In this document: piece by piece, positions 28,065 through 36,932 of the stretch
Layout: each line of letters starts with the position of its first letter
Numbering within the stretch: position 1 is the first letter of the stretch
Assembly: GCF_900141665.1 (NCBI RefSeq)
Contig: NZ_FQYI01000010.1
Location: 18,272-82,271 of the forward strand
Direction of reading: 5' to 3'
Length of the DNA: 64,000 nt
Source: Cruoricaptor ignavus
Lineage (GTDB): Bacteria > Bacteroidota > Bacteroidia > Flavobacteriales > Weeksellaceae
The notes under the pieces: generated by a model
Told to the model about the DNA's origin: nothing
Database searches by the model: none
The model's input: the letters and a program-made list of their open reading frames with translations, nothing else
Position numbers and translations under genes: made by a program

Positions 28065-29147
28065 CTACCACCTCGTTTTCAGTACAATCTCACCGAGAGA
28101 TTTCAGCTGATCTTGACTGGTTGATACTACCCTGCCGCCTTTGGAAATTACTTCCCAAGCAATTAGGCTAGTAATATCGTCGATTACGCCGGGCTCTTTA
28201 GAATCCTCCTTGATTTCGAATTCTCTCTCACCGGTCATTTTCACAGGCTGCGTAAAATCGCTGTGTACCATCAGCAGTTCACCGTTGCCATCCTTCGCCG
28301 CCAGATAAATATCCAGCAAATCGGTAATCACTTTTCCTTCGGAAACCGCTGCCTGCAGCTCTTCTATCGCTTCCGTTCTTTCGTGCTGCATGTTCTCCTT
28401 CACGATTTCCCATGCCTGCTCTGCAAGCTGATGCGGTTTCTGCTCACCGTGGTCAATGTGCCCATAGCCAATGTAGATCTGCGGTCTTGTAGCCACTTCC
28501 TGCAGGCCGCTATAGTTGCCTTCGGTTGTTATCACCACCACCTTCAGATTTTTATCCCGTTCATTGATATAATTAACCAGCGCCTTGTCCACATCACGGT
28601 AGAATTCCTTCATCACATTATCGCCATATTCCGCGTCGCTTTCGCGCTGCTTCGGCACATAGTGCGGATTTTCGTGGTATGGGAATGCTTCGGAATCCAC
28701 TTCTTCCACCACATTTCCGTTTTCGCAAAGGAAGAGCTTCGCGCCATCCACAGCAAGCTGCAGCACCATATACCTTCTCGCCCTGTTGTACTCTATTACC
28801 AGAGGTCTCAGCGCAAAATGGTCATCGATGTATACGGAATTTTCTGCAACTGGCCAGGTAGATTTTACGATTTCCTCCGTATCGTTGGAAATATAGATGT
28901 GCAGGCTGTCCAGCAGATAGTTGATGTCGATTTTATCGTGCAGTGCATCCAGTTTTTCAAGAACGCCGCTCACTTCCCTGTCACTGAATTCCTCGTGGAT
29001 TCTCTCCTTCGCTTCGCTGATAAGGTTCTTCAGAACGATGCCATCCTGCTGATTGTCAGGGTGTGTGCGGTGCGTATTCAGCGAAATGGTAACGCACGGG
29101 TTGTTCTCTTCTGTCGCAATTTTCTCTAAAATGCTTCTAATGCTCAT
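28065..29147 (-). CDS. Putative baeRF-family protein (bacterial archaeo-eukaryotic release factor-like)
   Basis: 360 residues, cytoplasmic. The N-terminal third is an alpha/beta domain beginning with a CVTISLNTHRTHP strand. The middle has the baeRF-like pattern RRYMVLQLAVDGAKLFLCENG (about 125-145) followed by a VVVITTEGNYSGL strand. The C-terminus is like the eL30-type domain of eRF1/Pelota, ending GGRVVSTSQDQLKSLGEIV. These bacterial eRF1 homologues are predicted to act at ribosomes, but the family is little characterised. No GGQ motif is visible. The family assignment is pattern-based and moderate. Confidence 0.6.
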   Translation of the reverse strand: MSIRSILEKIATEENNPCVTISLNTHRTHPDNQQDGIVLKNLISEAKERIHEEFSDREVSGVLEKLDALHDKIDINYLLDSLHIYISNDTEEIVKSTWPVAENSVYIDDHFALRPLVIEYNRARRYMVLQLAVDGAKLFLCENGNVVEEVDSEAFPYHENPHYVPKQRESDAEYGDNVMKEFYRDVDKALVNYINERDKNLKVVVITTEGNYSGLQEVATRPQIYIGYGHIDHGEQKPHQLAEQAWEIVKENMQHERTEAIEELQAAVSEGKVITDLLDIYLAAKDGNGELLMVHSDFTQPVKMTGEREFEIKEDSKEPGVIDDITSLIAWEVISKGGRVVSTSQDQLKSLGEIVLKTRW

Positions 29148-29184
29148 TGTATAAAAAGTTTAAAAAAATATTATCTGTTTAAGT

Positions 29185-30742
29185 TTAATCAAAACCACCA
29201 AGTCTTATCGGCTCCTTTACCGAAGGCCATTCTACAGGCTTTCCGGTTCTTGAATCTATTGGCAGTTTAATTTTTTCCGCCGATGCTTTCTCAGGGTCTT
29301 CGCTTGCCATATAGGTCATAATAGCGATGAGTGCCACATTGTTTCTTCACATCATCGAACACGATTTTATCATAGGTATCGCGTTGTGTATGCCAGGTGT
29401 AGCTGCCGTAAGACCAGCTGCTGGAAAGCAGGAAAAACGCCGGAACGCCTGCCGCTGCAAAAGAATAATGATCGCTGCCGCCGCCAAAAGGTGAGCCAGG
29501 AAACGTGTACTTAATTTCCTTGGTAATACTTTCTGGTGCAGCATTTACCCATCTTTTCAGGTAGTCGTAAGAGTTCAGGAAGCCATTGCCGTTGATGCTT
29601 TGGATTCTTCCCGTACCGTTATCCTGATTGAACACCGCCTGAACCTTCGGCATTTTCTCTCTATGCTGCCACACGAAGCCGCGGCTTCCGTTCAGCCCCT
29701 GCTCTTCGCTGCCCCACAAACCAATCAAAATGGTGCGTTTCGGGTTTGGGTAATACTTTTTCAGAATGCGTGCCACCTCCATCATCGTGATGGTTCCCGT
29801 GCCGTTGTCCGTAGCACCTGTGCCACCATCCCAGGAATCCAGGTGTGCGGAAAGTATCACATACTCATCAGGCTTTTCGCTGCCCTTTATTTCGGCTACG
29901 GTATTAAAGGTCGGGGCTTTGCCGTGGTCCTTACTATTGGTTACCAGCCTTACCTTAGGCGTGGTTCCATGCTGAATCATCCTGTAGAGCTGGCCGTAAT
30001 CTTCTAGCGAAATATCCATCACTGGTATTTTCTTCGTACCTGCTCCAAAAATTTTATTCACGCCAAAACCACGGCTCCAGTTGCTCCAGATAATGCCCGC
30101 TGCACCGGCTTGCTCCAGCGGTTTGTTAATATTTCTCCAGGAATGGCCGATGTTCTCCATCGATTTATTCCAAGCAGCGTTGCGCTCGTCGGCTTCTTTT
30201 TTATACTTCGCAAAAGTTTCTGCAGAAGCCCATTCCTTCCAGTTGTACTCCGGCCTTCCGGTGGGCTGATATTGCGATGCCATCACGATTTTCCCCTTAA
30301 TCGTAGGAAGCCAGGCGTTAAACTCTTCTTTGGAATTAAAGACCGGCATTGCCACCACATCTGCCGTTACGCCTTTATTTCCTGTCGCAGGGCTCCACGC
30401 CAGCTGCATACCTTCCAGAGATTTGGTATATGGGTAAAGCATCTCAGCATTAGAAGTGAGCCTTTCCCAGGATTTCCACTCCCCCCATTTTTCATTCCTT
30501 GCAGGGATGCCCCAGGAATTGAATTTCCGCACCGCCCAATCGTGTGCCTGCTGCATCTTGGGTGAGCCTACGAGCCTTGGCCCGATGCCATCCAGAAGTT
30601 CGTATGCCAGGGTTTCCAGTTGAGAATTATTGTAGGTTTCCGTCATGATGTTCTGCACCATTTGCTGCTGCGAAACCTGAGCGGAAGCCATCGTAAAAAC
30701 GAAGGCGGAAGCCACCGTGAAAAATTGCGATACCATTCTCAT
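29185..30742 (-). pseudogene. M28-family metallopeptidase with a C-terminal frameshift
   Basis: Signal peptide (MRMVSQFFTVASAFVFTMASA, from the ATG at 30742), protease-associated domain, then an M28 zinc aminopeptidase with ligands in SAHLDSWDGG, GATDNGTG, GSEEQGLNGS, NQDNGTGR and TWHTQRDTYD. The reading frame breaks at about 29339-29346: after KIVFDDVKK the frame gives 16 unrelated residues and a stop at 29291. Removing one A there gives NVALIAIMTYMASEDPEKA and then runs to a stop at 29185, a 518-residue protein of normal length. It is either a real inactivating indel near the end or a sequencing/assembly error. Metal ligands are all upstream of it. Confidence 0.88.
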
Positions 30743-30884
30743 AAACCTCAATTTCAAAGGATGAAATTACGGAATTTTCGTTAAAGCCGGAAATATTTTC
30801 TGAAAATCTCTTGCCTTTTCTCCACTTTCAGTATCATCTCTTCAAATTTTTATGGATATTCTGATAGTAATAAATGCAGCCGTG

Positions 30885-31781
30885 TCAAATCAAAGATAAT
30901 AAATAACCAGGTAAAGAACCGCCGAGAACTACAAAGGCGCTGTTTAGTTTCCGGTATCGGAAGGCAATGGCGATACTTAGCACGGCAATGAGGATTGTGC
31001 GCCAATCATTGATGGTTTCTGTGCCCATTTCTATACAAACCGCGGCAATCAAAGCAACAGAGGCTACATTGACCGCGTCCAGAAAAGCGGAAAATTGCCG
31101 GGAATTCCGCAGCTTTTTTACAATGAAACTGAGCATCGCTACAAAGACAAACGACGGCAGAAAAATCGCAAGCGTGGAAATCGCCGCTCCGCTGAAGCCG
31201 TTTATCTGATACCCAATGAATGTGACCGACGAAAATACGGGGCCTGGCGTGAATTGCCCCACAGCAATCGCATCTATTAATTGCTGCCTGGTGAGAATTC
31301 CGGCAGAAACCAGTTCGGTATCCAGGAAGGCAAACAGTACATAGCCGCTGCCGTAAAGTATCAACCCGATTTTCAGGAAAATCCAGAAAAGCTGGGCATT
31401 AGTTGCAGAAATCTTGGCAACATTGGGAATTTGCAACAACGCAACCGGCAGGAAATTCTTAAGAGTTTTATTATTCCCATTTTTGATGAATGCCAGGCAA
31501 AGCGCTGTGATACCCGCACCGAACATCAGGGATATCTCGCTGATTTTGAAGAGGGCTCCCACGAAAACCAGCAGCCCGATGATTTTTAACTCGGAAGTTT
31601 TCAGAGATTTTTTGGCAAGCGGAAATACGGCCGCCAAAATAATGGCGATGATTGCCGGTTTTATGCCATAGATGAACGGCAGCACTTCCGGTAGCTGCCC
31701 GAATTTTTTGTAGAGGTACGCAAAGACTCCGGTGACAAATACGGCTGGCAGAATAAAGCAAAGACCGGCTACTAAGGGCAA
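30885..31781 (-). pseudogene. chrA: Chromate efflux transporter ChrA, 5'-truncated
   Basis: 298 residues of a two-domain CHR transporter. The second CHR half is intact, with FLKIGLILYGSGYVLFAFLD and AVGQFTPGPVFSSVTFIGY. The first half starts only at AGLCFILPAVF: the expected amphipathic helix, FGGP and NxIPGPNS motifs (about the first 80 residues) are missing. No ATG is present; the frame opens directly after the TAA of arsC, with TTG at 31781 the first usable start. A deletion seems to have joined arsC to a decapitated chrA. Chromate transport by the remnant is unlikely. Confidence 0.85.
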
Positions 31782-31820
31782 TATTATGAAATAATTGCCT
31801 TTCCTAAGCAGGAACTCGCA

Positions 31821-32255
31821 TTAAAGATTTTCTTCCACGAAGTGGCTGCAGTAAACTTTTATCTGCTGGCGCACAGTGCTGAAGTGCTCTTTTATCTCGT
31901 CTTCGCTGCCACTTGCTTTGGCAGGGTCGGCAAAGTTCTGGTGAAATTTTTTCGCTTGTGAAGGGAATACTGGGCATCGCTCCTTTGCATTATCACAAAC
32001 GGTGATCACAAAATCAAAATCCACATCAGCGTATTCATCAATGTTGTTTGAGGTATGCGCCGAAATATCTACACCGTCTTCTAACATCGTTGAAATAGCC
32101 TGTGGGTTTACACCGTGTGTTTCCACACCTGCACTGTAGATTTCCGCCTTGTCTCCTGCAAAATGTCTCAGATAGCCTTCAGCCATCTGACTTCTGCAGC
32201 TGTTACCAGTGCATAGCACTAAAATTTTCTTCTTCGCCGGTACACCTATATCCAT
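31821..32255 (-). CDS. arsC: Arsenate reductase, thioredoxin-coupled (low-molecular-weight phosphatase fold)
   Basis: 144 residues. The P-loop CTGNSCR holds catalytic C15 and R21; C87 and C94 (CDNAKERC) form the redox pair with the 7-residue spacing seen in thioredoxin-dependent ArsC; DP is at 110-111 (FADPAKASG). It reduces arsenate to arsenite. Third gene of the operon after arsR and DUF6428; no arsB/acr3 exporter is in the window. Confidence 0.95.
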   Translation of the reverse strand: MDIGVPAKKKILVLCTGNSCRSQMAEGYLRHFAGDKAEIYSAGVETHGVNPQAISTMLEDGVDISAHTSNNIDEYADVDFDFVITVCDNAKERCPVFPSQAKKFHQNFADPAKASGSEDEIKEHFSTVRQQIKVYCSHFVEENL

Positions 32256-32272
32256 AATATGCTATTTCATTT

Positions 32273-32749
32273 TTAGCAGCAGCCGCTTCCCGGCGTGCAA
32301 TTGTTGGTCTTTGAATCTTGCAATTCCGATAGATTGATTTTTTTCTTTGCCGGTGGTATTCCGCACTTGTCCTTGGCTAAACAATCTGTCTGCAGGGCGG
32401 TTAGCAAAAAGTTACTTCCGTCGAAATCCAGGCCGTAGCAACATATAGTTTCTTGCTGATACTCTACTAGAACCTCCAGATCTTCACCTTCGTTGAAAAG
32501 CGGCTGGGCAACGGATATGATCTGCAGAAACTTTTGCGGCTCCAGCCTATGCTCGAAATCATCTGCCGTCCAGATTTGAAAGCAGATGCTTTTATGAGTC
32601 CGTATCGTTCCGCCGCAGTCCACGAAATGCTTCGTCACCAGGCCAGCTTCTGTAATGTGAAAGTGCTGTGGCACGAGGCGTCCGTCTTCCAGCACGAAAT
32701 TGAGTTGTGGTACTGTTTTCAGGATTTGTTTTAATTGGTACAGTTTCAT
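32273..32749 (-). CDS. DUF6428 family protein of ars operons
   Basis: 158 residues. A compact alpha/beta domain with DCGGTIRTHKSICFQIW (near 44-60) is characteristic of DUF6428, a family found beside arsR/arsC in Bacteroidota. The tail is Cys-rich (NNCTPGSGCC), and an internal CC occurs at TICCYG. A role in binding arsenite or metal is plausible but not shown. It starts 16 bases after the arsR stop. Confidence 0.82.
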   Translation of the reverse strand: MKLYQLKQILKTVPQLNFVLEDGRLVPQHFHITEAGLVTKHFVDCGGTIRTHKSICFQIWTADDFEHRLEPQKFLQIISVAQPLFNEGEDLEVLVEYQQETICCYGLDFDGSNFLLTALQTDCLAKDKCGIPPAKKKINLSELQDSKTNNCTPGSGCC

Positions 32750-32765
32750 TATTAAAAAAATTTTA

Positions 32766-33098
32766 TTAGCAGCAGTTATTTTCCATTTTCGATAATTTTA
32801 CAGAGACTTCTGCAAAGTATCCCTGTATCTCTTCAAGCAATTTCTCATTGATGCAATAGCATACGGCATTTCCCTCAATGTTCCCCTTGATTAATCCTGC
32901 GTTTTTAAGTTCCTTCAAATGTTGGGAAACCGTGGGCTGAGCGAGCGGCAGACTGCTGACAATATCGCCGCAAATGCAGCTTTCCACTTCCATCAACACT
33001 TCCATAATCGCCAGCCTTGCAGGGTGCCCCAGCGCTTTAAAGATTGTTGAAATTCTGTTTTGCCTCTCGGTGTAATGTTCCGTTTTAGATGCACCCAT
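32766..33098 (-). CDS. arsR: ArsR-family metalloregulator
   Basis: 110 residues, a winged-helix SmtB/ArsR repressor. The metal-binding segment ESCICGDI (C41, C43) matches the ELCVCDL-type arsenite site; the recognition helix is QPTVSQHLKELKNAGL. It ends in NNCC. It is predicted to repress its own operon until As(III) or similar binds. An operator-like set of inverted repeats overlaps its promoter. Confidence 0.96.
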   Translation of the reverse strand: MGASKTEHYTERQNRISTIFKALGHPARLAIMEVLMEVESCICGDIVSSLPLAQPTVSQHLKELKNAGLIKGNIEGNAVCYCINEKLLEEIQGYFAEVSVKLSKMENNCC

Positions 33099-33117
33099 CT
33101 GGATTATGTTTATTTTT

Positions 33118-33141
33118 ATATTGCAATATTACGATAATATT
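33118..33141 (-). promoter_or_regulatory. Probable ArsR operator overlapping the arsR promoter
   Basis: ATATTGCAATAT (33118-33129) is a perfect palindrome, and AATATTA (33125-33131) with TAATATT (33135-33141) is a perfect inverted repeat around a CGA spacer. On the minus strand TAATATTG resembles the TAnnTTTG -7 element with one mismatch, 25 bases before the arsR ATG. Repressor and polymerase sites would coincide. Confidence 0.7.
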
Positions 33142-33227
33142 TTTTAACGATCTATTTTTCCAGCAAGTATTTATGAATTTTTCAATCCCAGCCTCAGCCT
33201 AATCATTAATAATAGTAAATTTACCCG

Positions 33228-34649
33228 ATGAATCAGGACACCATTTGTGCGCTGGCTACGGGAAATGCCGTGGCGGCGCTTGGCATTATCCGCATTTCCG
33301 GCAGGGATGCCATTGCCATTGCCAATAAAGTTTTCTCCGGCAAAAATCTTGAAGAAGCGGCAAGCCATACCGTGCATTACGGGTTTTTACTGGAAGAGCA
33401 AAAGCATTTCACTGAAGGCCAAAAGCCAACGGACAAAGGCCTGCAGGCAATTGACGAAGTCCTTATCTCGATTTTCCGTGCGCCGAAGACCTTCACGGCG
33501 GAAGATGTGGTGGAAATCTCGTTCCACGGCTCTCCGTTCATCGCGAAAAGAATTCTGGAAGTTCTCGTGGAAAACGGCGCAAGGCTCGCCAAACCGGGCG
33601 AATTTACAATGCGTGCCTTCCTGAACGGCAGAATCGATTTGGCACAGGCAGAATCCGTGGCAGACCTGATTGCGTCCGAAAACGAGGCGTCCCGAAAAAT
33701 GGCGCTGAACCAGCTAAAAGGCGGAATTTCCCACGAGATTTCAGACCTGCGGAACGACCTGCTGAACTTCACTTCACTCATCGAGCTGGAACTGGATTTC
33801 GCGGAAGAAGATGTGGAATTTGCCGACAGAACTGCGCTGCTATCGCTACTCAACCGAATAAAGGGCAGGCTGCACGAGCTGCTGGAAAGCTTCCGCTACG
33901 GTAATGCGGTGAAGAACGGCATAAGCGTGGCGATCATCGGGAAGCCGAATGCCGGGAAATCCACACTGCTGAACGCCCTGCTGAAAGAAGAGCGCGCCAT
34001 AGTTTCCGATATTGCAGGGACGACGCGTGACACCATTGAGGAAATCCTTCACCTGAACGGCACGGCGTTCCGCTTCATAGACACTGCTGGAATCCGCGAG
34101 ACTACCGATACCATCGAGGAAATTGGCGTAAAAAAAGCCCGCGAGAAAATTGAAACGGCGGACATCCTGCTCTACCTTTTTGACGAGAGCGATTACACTG
34201 CGGCAGAAGTCGTGGATTTCATACGGGGAATTCAACGGAAGGATTTACAGATTATCCTGCTGCAGAACAAAACAGATCTGGCGGATAATTCTTCATTTTC
34301 AGCCGAAATTACCAAAGCTTTAGTCCCGGATTTTGCCAAGACGCTCATTAAAATTTCCGCAAAAAATCAGACGAATATTGACGAGCTTAAAAGCGAACTT
34401 TCCACATTTGTGGATAATCTGAAAACGGAGACCAGCACGGTGATTACCAATCAGCGGCACTACGAAGCCCTGCAGAAATCCCTGCAATCCATTGAAAATG
34501 TGGAGGCTGCCGTGCAGAGCAGCATCACCACGGAACTTCTTGCCTACGAGCTTCGCAACGCCCTGGAAGCCCTCGGCGAAATATCCGGCGAGTTCACCAA
34601 TGATGAAGTCTTAGGGAACATCTTTTCGAAATTTTGCATCGGGAAGTAA
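33228..34649 (+). CDS. mnmE: tRNA modification GTPase MnmE
   Basis: 473 residues. N-terminal folate-binding domain (ICALATGNAVAALGIIRISG), central helical domain and inserted G domain with GKPNAGKST, DIAGTTRD, DTAG and NKTD, ending in the C-terminal FCIGK with the catalytic-type cysteine. With MnmG it installs the 5-carboxymethylaminomethyl group on U34 of tRNAs. Single gene, divergent from the ars operon. Confidence 0.98.
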   Translation: MNQDTICALATGNAVAALGIIRISGRDAIAIANKVFSGKNLEEAASHTVHYGFLLEEQKHFTEGQKPTDKGLQAIDEVLISIFRAPKTFTAEDVVEISFHGSPFIAKRILEVLVENGARLAKPGEFTMRAFLNGRIDLAQAESVADLIASENEASRKMALNQLKGGISHEISDLRNDLLNFTSLIELELDFAEEDVEFADRTALLSLLNRIKGRLHELLESFRYGNAVKNGISVAIIGKPNAGKSTLLNALLKEERAIVSDIAGTTRDTIEEILHLNGTAFRFIDTAGIRETTDTIEEIGVKKAREKIETADILLYLFDESDYTAAEVVDFIRGIQRKDLQIILLQNKTDLADNSSFSAEITKALVPDFAKTLIKISAKNQTNIDELKSELSTFVDNLKTETSTVITNQRHYEALQKSLQSIENVEAAVQSSITTELLAYELRNALEALGEISGEFTNDEVLGNIFSKFCIGK

Positions 34650-34658
34650 GTTAGAGAA

Positions 34659-34688
34659 ATTAAATGATTAAATGATTAAATGATTAAA
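34659..34688. repeat. 8-bp tandem repeat (ATTAAATG, 3.75 copies)
   Basis: ATTAAATG occurs three full times plus a partial copy just after mnmE, in the 228-base gap before HU. It is a simple-sequence tract that could vary by slippage. The rest of the gap shows no gene. Confidence 0.8.
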
Positions 34689-34838
34689 ATCCAGCATTTC
34701 TTCAAGCGTTACAAAGGCTTTCGCTAAAATTGGGGACGCAAAAGAGATGAAGGCGGCTATTTTAGAAAAAAATTTTCCGGGAAGACCTCCCAACACAAAG
34801 AAAATCAATATTTTGTTTTTCAGAAAAGTAAATTTGTC

Positions 34839-34846
34839 TATATTTG
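34839..34846 (+). promoter_or_regulatory. -7 element of the HU gene
   Basis: TATATTTG, a perfect TAnnTTTG match, 31 bases before the ATG; a TTTTG lies 23 bases upstream, at the wide end of the usual spacing. Confidence 0.7.
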
Positions 34847-34877
34847 CAGTCCGAATTCTAAAATAAGCTAAAAGGAC

Positions 34878-35171
34878 ATGACTAAGGCGGAACTGGTAAC
34901 AATAATTTCTGGGAAGCTCGGTACGGAAAAGAATGAAACTCAGAAAATCATTGAGGCATTCATGCAGGAGATCCGTGGTGCAATGCTAGAAGGCGATAAT
35001 GTTTACCTACGCGGTTTTGGCTCATTTATTATAAAAACAAGGGCAGCTAAAACCGGGAGAAACATTTCTAAAAATACGGCAATCGATATCCCTGCGCACA
35101 ATATCCCGGCTTTTAAGCCTGCGAAATCATTCTCGGATAAGGTGAAAGCCAAAGTTCCCGTGAAGAAATAA
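34878..35171 (+). CDS. HU-family DNA-binding protein
   Basis: 97 residues. HU/IHF fold: N-terminal helices (MTKAELVTIISGKLG), then VYLRGFGSFIIKTRAAKTGRN and NTAIDIPAHNIPAFKPAKSF, with the usual DNA-minor-groove proline (IPAFKP). Nucleoid protein that bends DNA. A tiny basic ribosomal-type gene follows 35 bases later. Confidence 0.95.
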   Translation: MTKAELVTIISGKLGTEKNETQKIIEAFMQEIRGAMLEGDNVYLRGFGSFIIKTRAAKTGRNISKNTAIDIPAHNIPAFKPAKSFSDKVKAKVPVKK

Positions 35172-35206
35172 CTCAATTTTTTAAATCTTAAAAATAAAAT
35201 ATAATT

Positions 35207-35299
35207 ATGCCAAGCGGAAAGAAGAGAAAAAGACACAAGGTGGCAACGCACAAACGGAAGAAGAGAAGAAGAGCGAACAGACACAAGAAGAAGAAGTAG
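35207..35299 (+). CDS. 30-residue AURKAIP1/COX24-domain (bS22/mS38-like) ribosomal protein
   Basis: ATG-initiated 30-codon ORF with an extremely basic product: MPSGKKRKRHKV, then ATHKRKKRRRANRHKKKK, with about two thirds Lys/Arg/His. This is the pattern of the AURKAIP1/COX24 family, related to mitochondrial mS38 and actinobacterial bS22, and regularly annotated in Bacteroidota. It probably binds rRNA in the small subunit. Too short for most gene finders. Position after HU is consistent with co-transcription. Confidence 0.85.
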   Translation: MPSGKKRKRHKVATHKRKKRRRANRHKKKK

Positions 35300-35315
35300 C
35301 GCTTCCGCGAAATAG

Positions 35316-35354
35316 AAAATATAGTTGGTGTTTTCCGCCGACTATATTTTATTT
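35316..35354 (+). terminator. Intrinsic terminator after the HU-bS22 genes
   Basis: A 13-bp stem (35316-35328 with 35338-35350, one G-T pair), loop of 9 bases, and a T-rich tail, 16 bases after the small ORF and just before the RNase gene. Confidence 0.85.
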
Positions 35355-35375
35355 TAGCAAAAATTTGCCGGGCGA

Positions 35376-36932
35376 ATGAAGAAAGAACTGATAATCTCTC
35401 AGGAAGCGCAGCGCACAGCCATAGCGCTGCTGGAGGACGGAAGGCTTTTCGAGTTTCACGAAGAGGTGGAAAAGAACGAGTTTTCCGTAGGCGATATCTA
35501 TTTGGGGAAGGTGAAGAAACTGGCACCAAACCTGAACGCTGCCTTTGTGAGCATAGGCCATGATAAGGATGCCTTCCTGCATTATCAGGACCTTGGCCCA
35601 GATTTCCTGAGCTACAGGAAGTTCATAAAAGATACCTTCGGCAAGAGGCAGCAAAGCGCAAGCCTGAAGAATTTCGAAATCCAGGCGGAAATTGATAAAC
35701 GCGGAACGGTGGACAAAGTCTTGGCGAAGGACGATGTAATCTTGCTGCAAATTACGAAGGAAGCCATTTCCACGAAAGGCCCGAGAATTTCCACGCAGCT
35801 TTCACTTACAGGCCGCTACCTTATTTTGATCCCGTTTGATGACAAAGTTTCCATCTCGAAAAAAATCCGGAATCCGGAGGACAGAGAGCGCCTGAAAACG
35901 CTGATAGAATCGATAAGGCCGGAAGGCTTCGGCGTGATAATACGCACCGTGGCGGAAGGAAAAAAGGTGGCGGAACTTCACAGCGATATGAACCACCTGA
36001 TCCAAAAGTGGGATTTGATTTTTAAAAACATTGAAAATCAGAAGGTTCCGTCCAAAGTTTTGAGCGAAGATGAAAAAGCTTCCGCAATTTTACGGGACAA
36101 TTTCAACCAGGAATTCGTTTCGGTAATCTGCGATGATGAACAGATGGTGGAAGAGATGAGAAGCTACCTGGAAATCATAGCGCCGGAAAGGAAGGACATC
36201 GTGAAGTTTTACGATTCGCACATCCCTTTGCTGGAATATTACAATGTGGAAAAGCAGCTGAAGAACAGCTTCGGCAAGCATGTGAACATCCCAAGCTCAA
36301 AGGGCGCATACCTTGTGGTGGAACACACCGAGGCACTGCATGTGATAGATGTAAATTCCGGCTCGAATATTTCTGCTGCCGGAACGAACAAGACGCACGG
36401 ACTGACCGTGAACAAACTTGCGGCTACGGAAGTTGCGCGGCAGCTGAGGCTTCGGGATATGGGCGGAATCATCGTGGTGGATTTTATTGATATGACGAAC
36501 CCTGAACACCGCCGCGAACTCTACGACCACCTGAAACTCGAAATGAAGCGCGATAAGGCGCGCCACAAAATTTTGCCGCCAAGTAAATTTGGGCTGATAC
36601 AAATCACGCGGCAGCGAAACCGCCCGGAAAAGCAAATCGTGACCACGGAAGAAAACCCGAACGCTTCGGGCGAAATTCTGGCACCGATAGTGATAGTCGA
36701 AAGAATGGAAGAAGCCATCCGCAATATAATGCAGACGGAAAAAGGCAAGCTTTACCTTCACACCCATCCTTTCGTGGAAGCCTATTTGACGAAGGGCATC
36801 AACAGCATCCAAATGAAATGGTTCCTGAAATACAGAAAATGGGTGACCATAGTGCCTAGGGATTCCTTTAAATATCTGGAATACAGGCTTTTAAACTCGA
36901 AAAAAGAAGAGCTGATTTCCTTCAGCAATTAA
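35376..36932 (+). CDS. rng: Rne/Rng-family ribonuclease (RNase G type)
   Basis: 518 residues, the RNase G length, without the long C-terminal scaffold of RNase E. An S1-like N-terminal RNA-binding domain has GDIYLGKVKKLAPNLNAAFV; the catalytic DNase-I-like region has HVIDVNSGSN and IVVDFIDM with metal-binding aspartates. It cleaves single-stranded RNA 5'-end-dependently, in rRNA and mRNA processing. The stop overlaps the convergent cbpM end by 4 bases. Confidence 0.95.
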   Translation: MKKELIISQEAQRTAIALLEDGRLFEFHEEVEKNEFSVGDIYLGKVKKLAPNLNAAFVSIGHDKDAFLHYQDLGPDFLSYRKFIKDTFGKRQQSASLKNFEIQAEIDKRGTVDKVLAKDDVILLQITKEAISTKGPRISTQLSLTGRYLILIPFDDKVSISKKIRNPEDRERLKTLIESIRPEGFGVIIRTVAEGKKVAELHSDMNHLIQKWDLIFKNIENQKVPSKVLSEDEKASAILRDNFNQEFVSVICDDEQMVEEMRSYLEIIAPERKDIVKFYDSHIPLLEYYNVEKQLKNSFGKHVNIPSSKGAYLVVEHTEALHVIDVNSGSNISAAGTNKTHGLTVNKLAATEVARQLRLRDMGGIIVVDFIDMTNPEHRRELYDHLKLEMKRDKARHKILPPSKFGLIQITRQRNRPEKQIVTTEENPNASGEILAPIVIVERMEEAIRNIMQTEKGKLYLHTHPFVEAYLTKGINSIQMKWFLKYRKWVTIVPRDSFKYLEYRLLNSKKEELISFSN

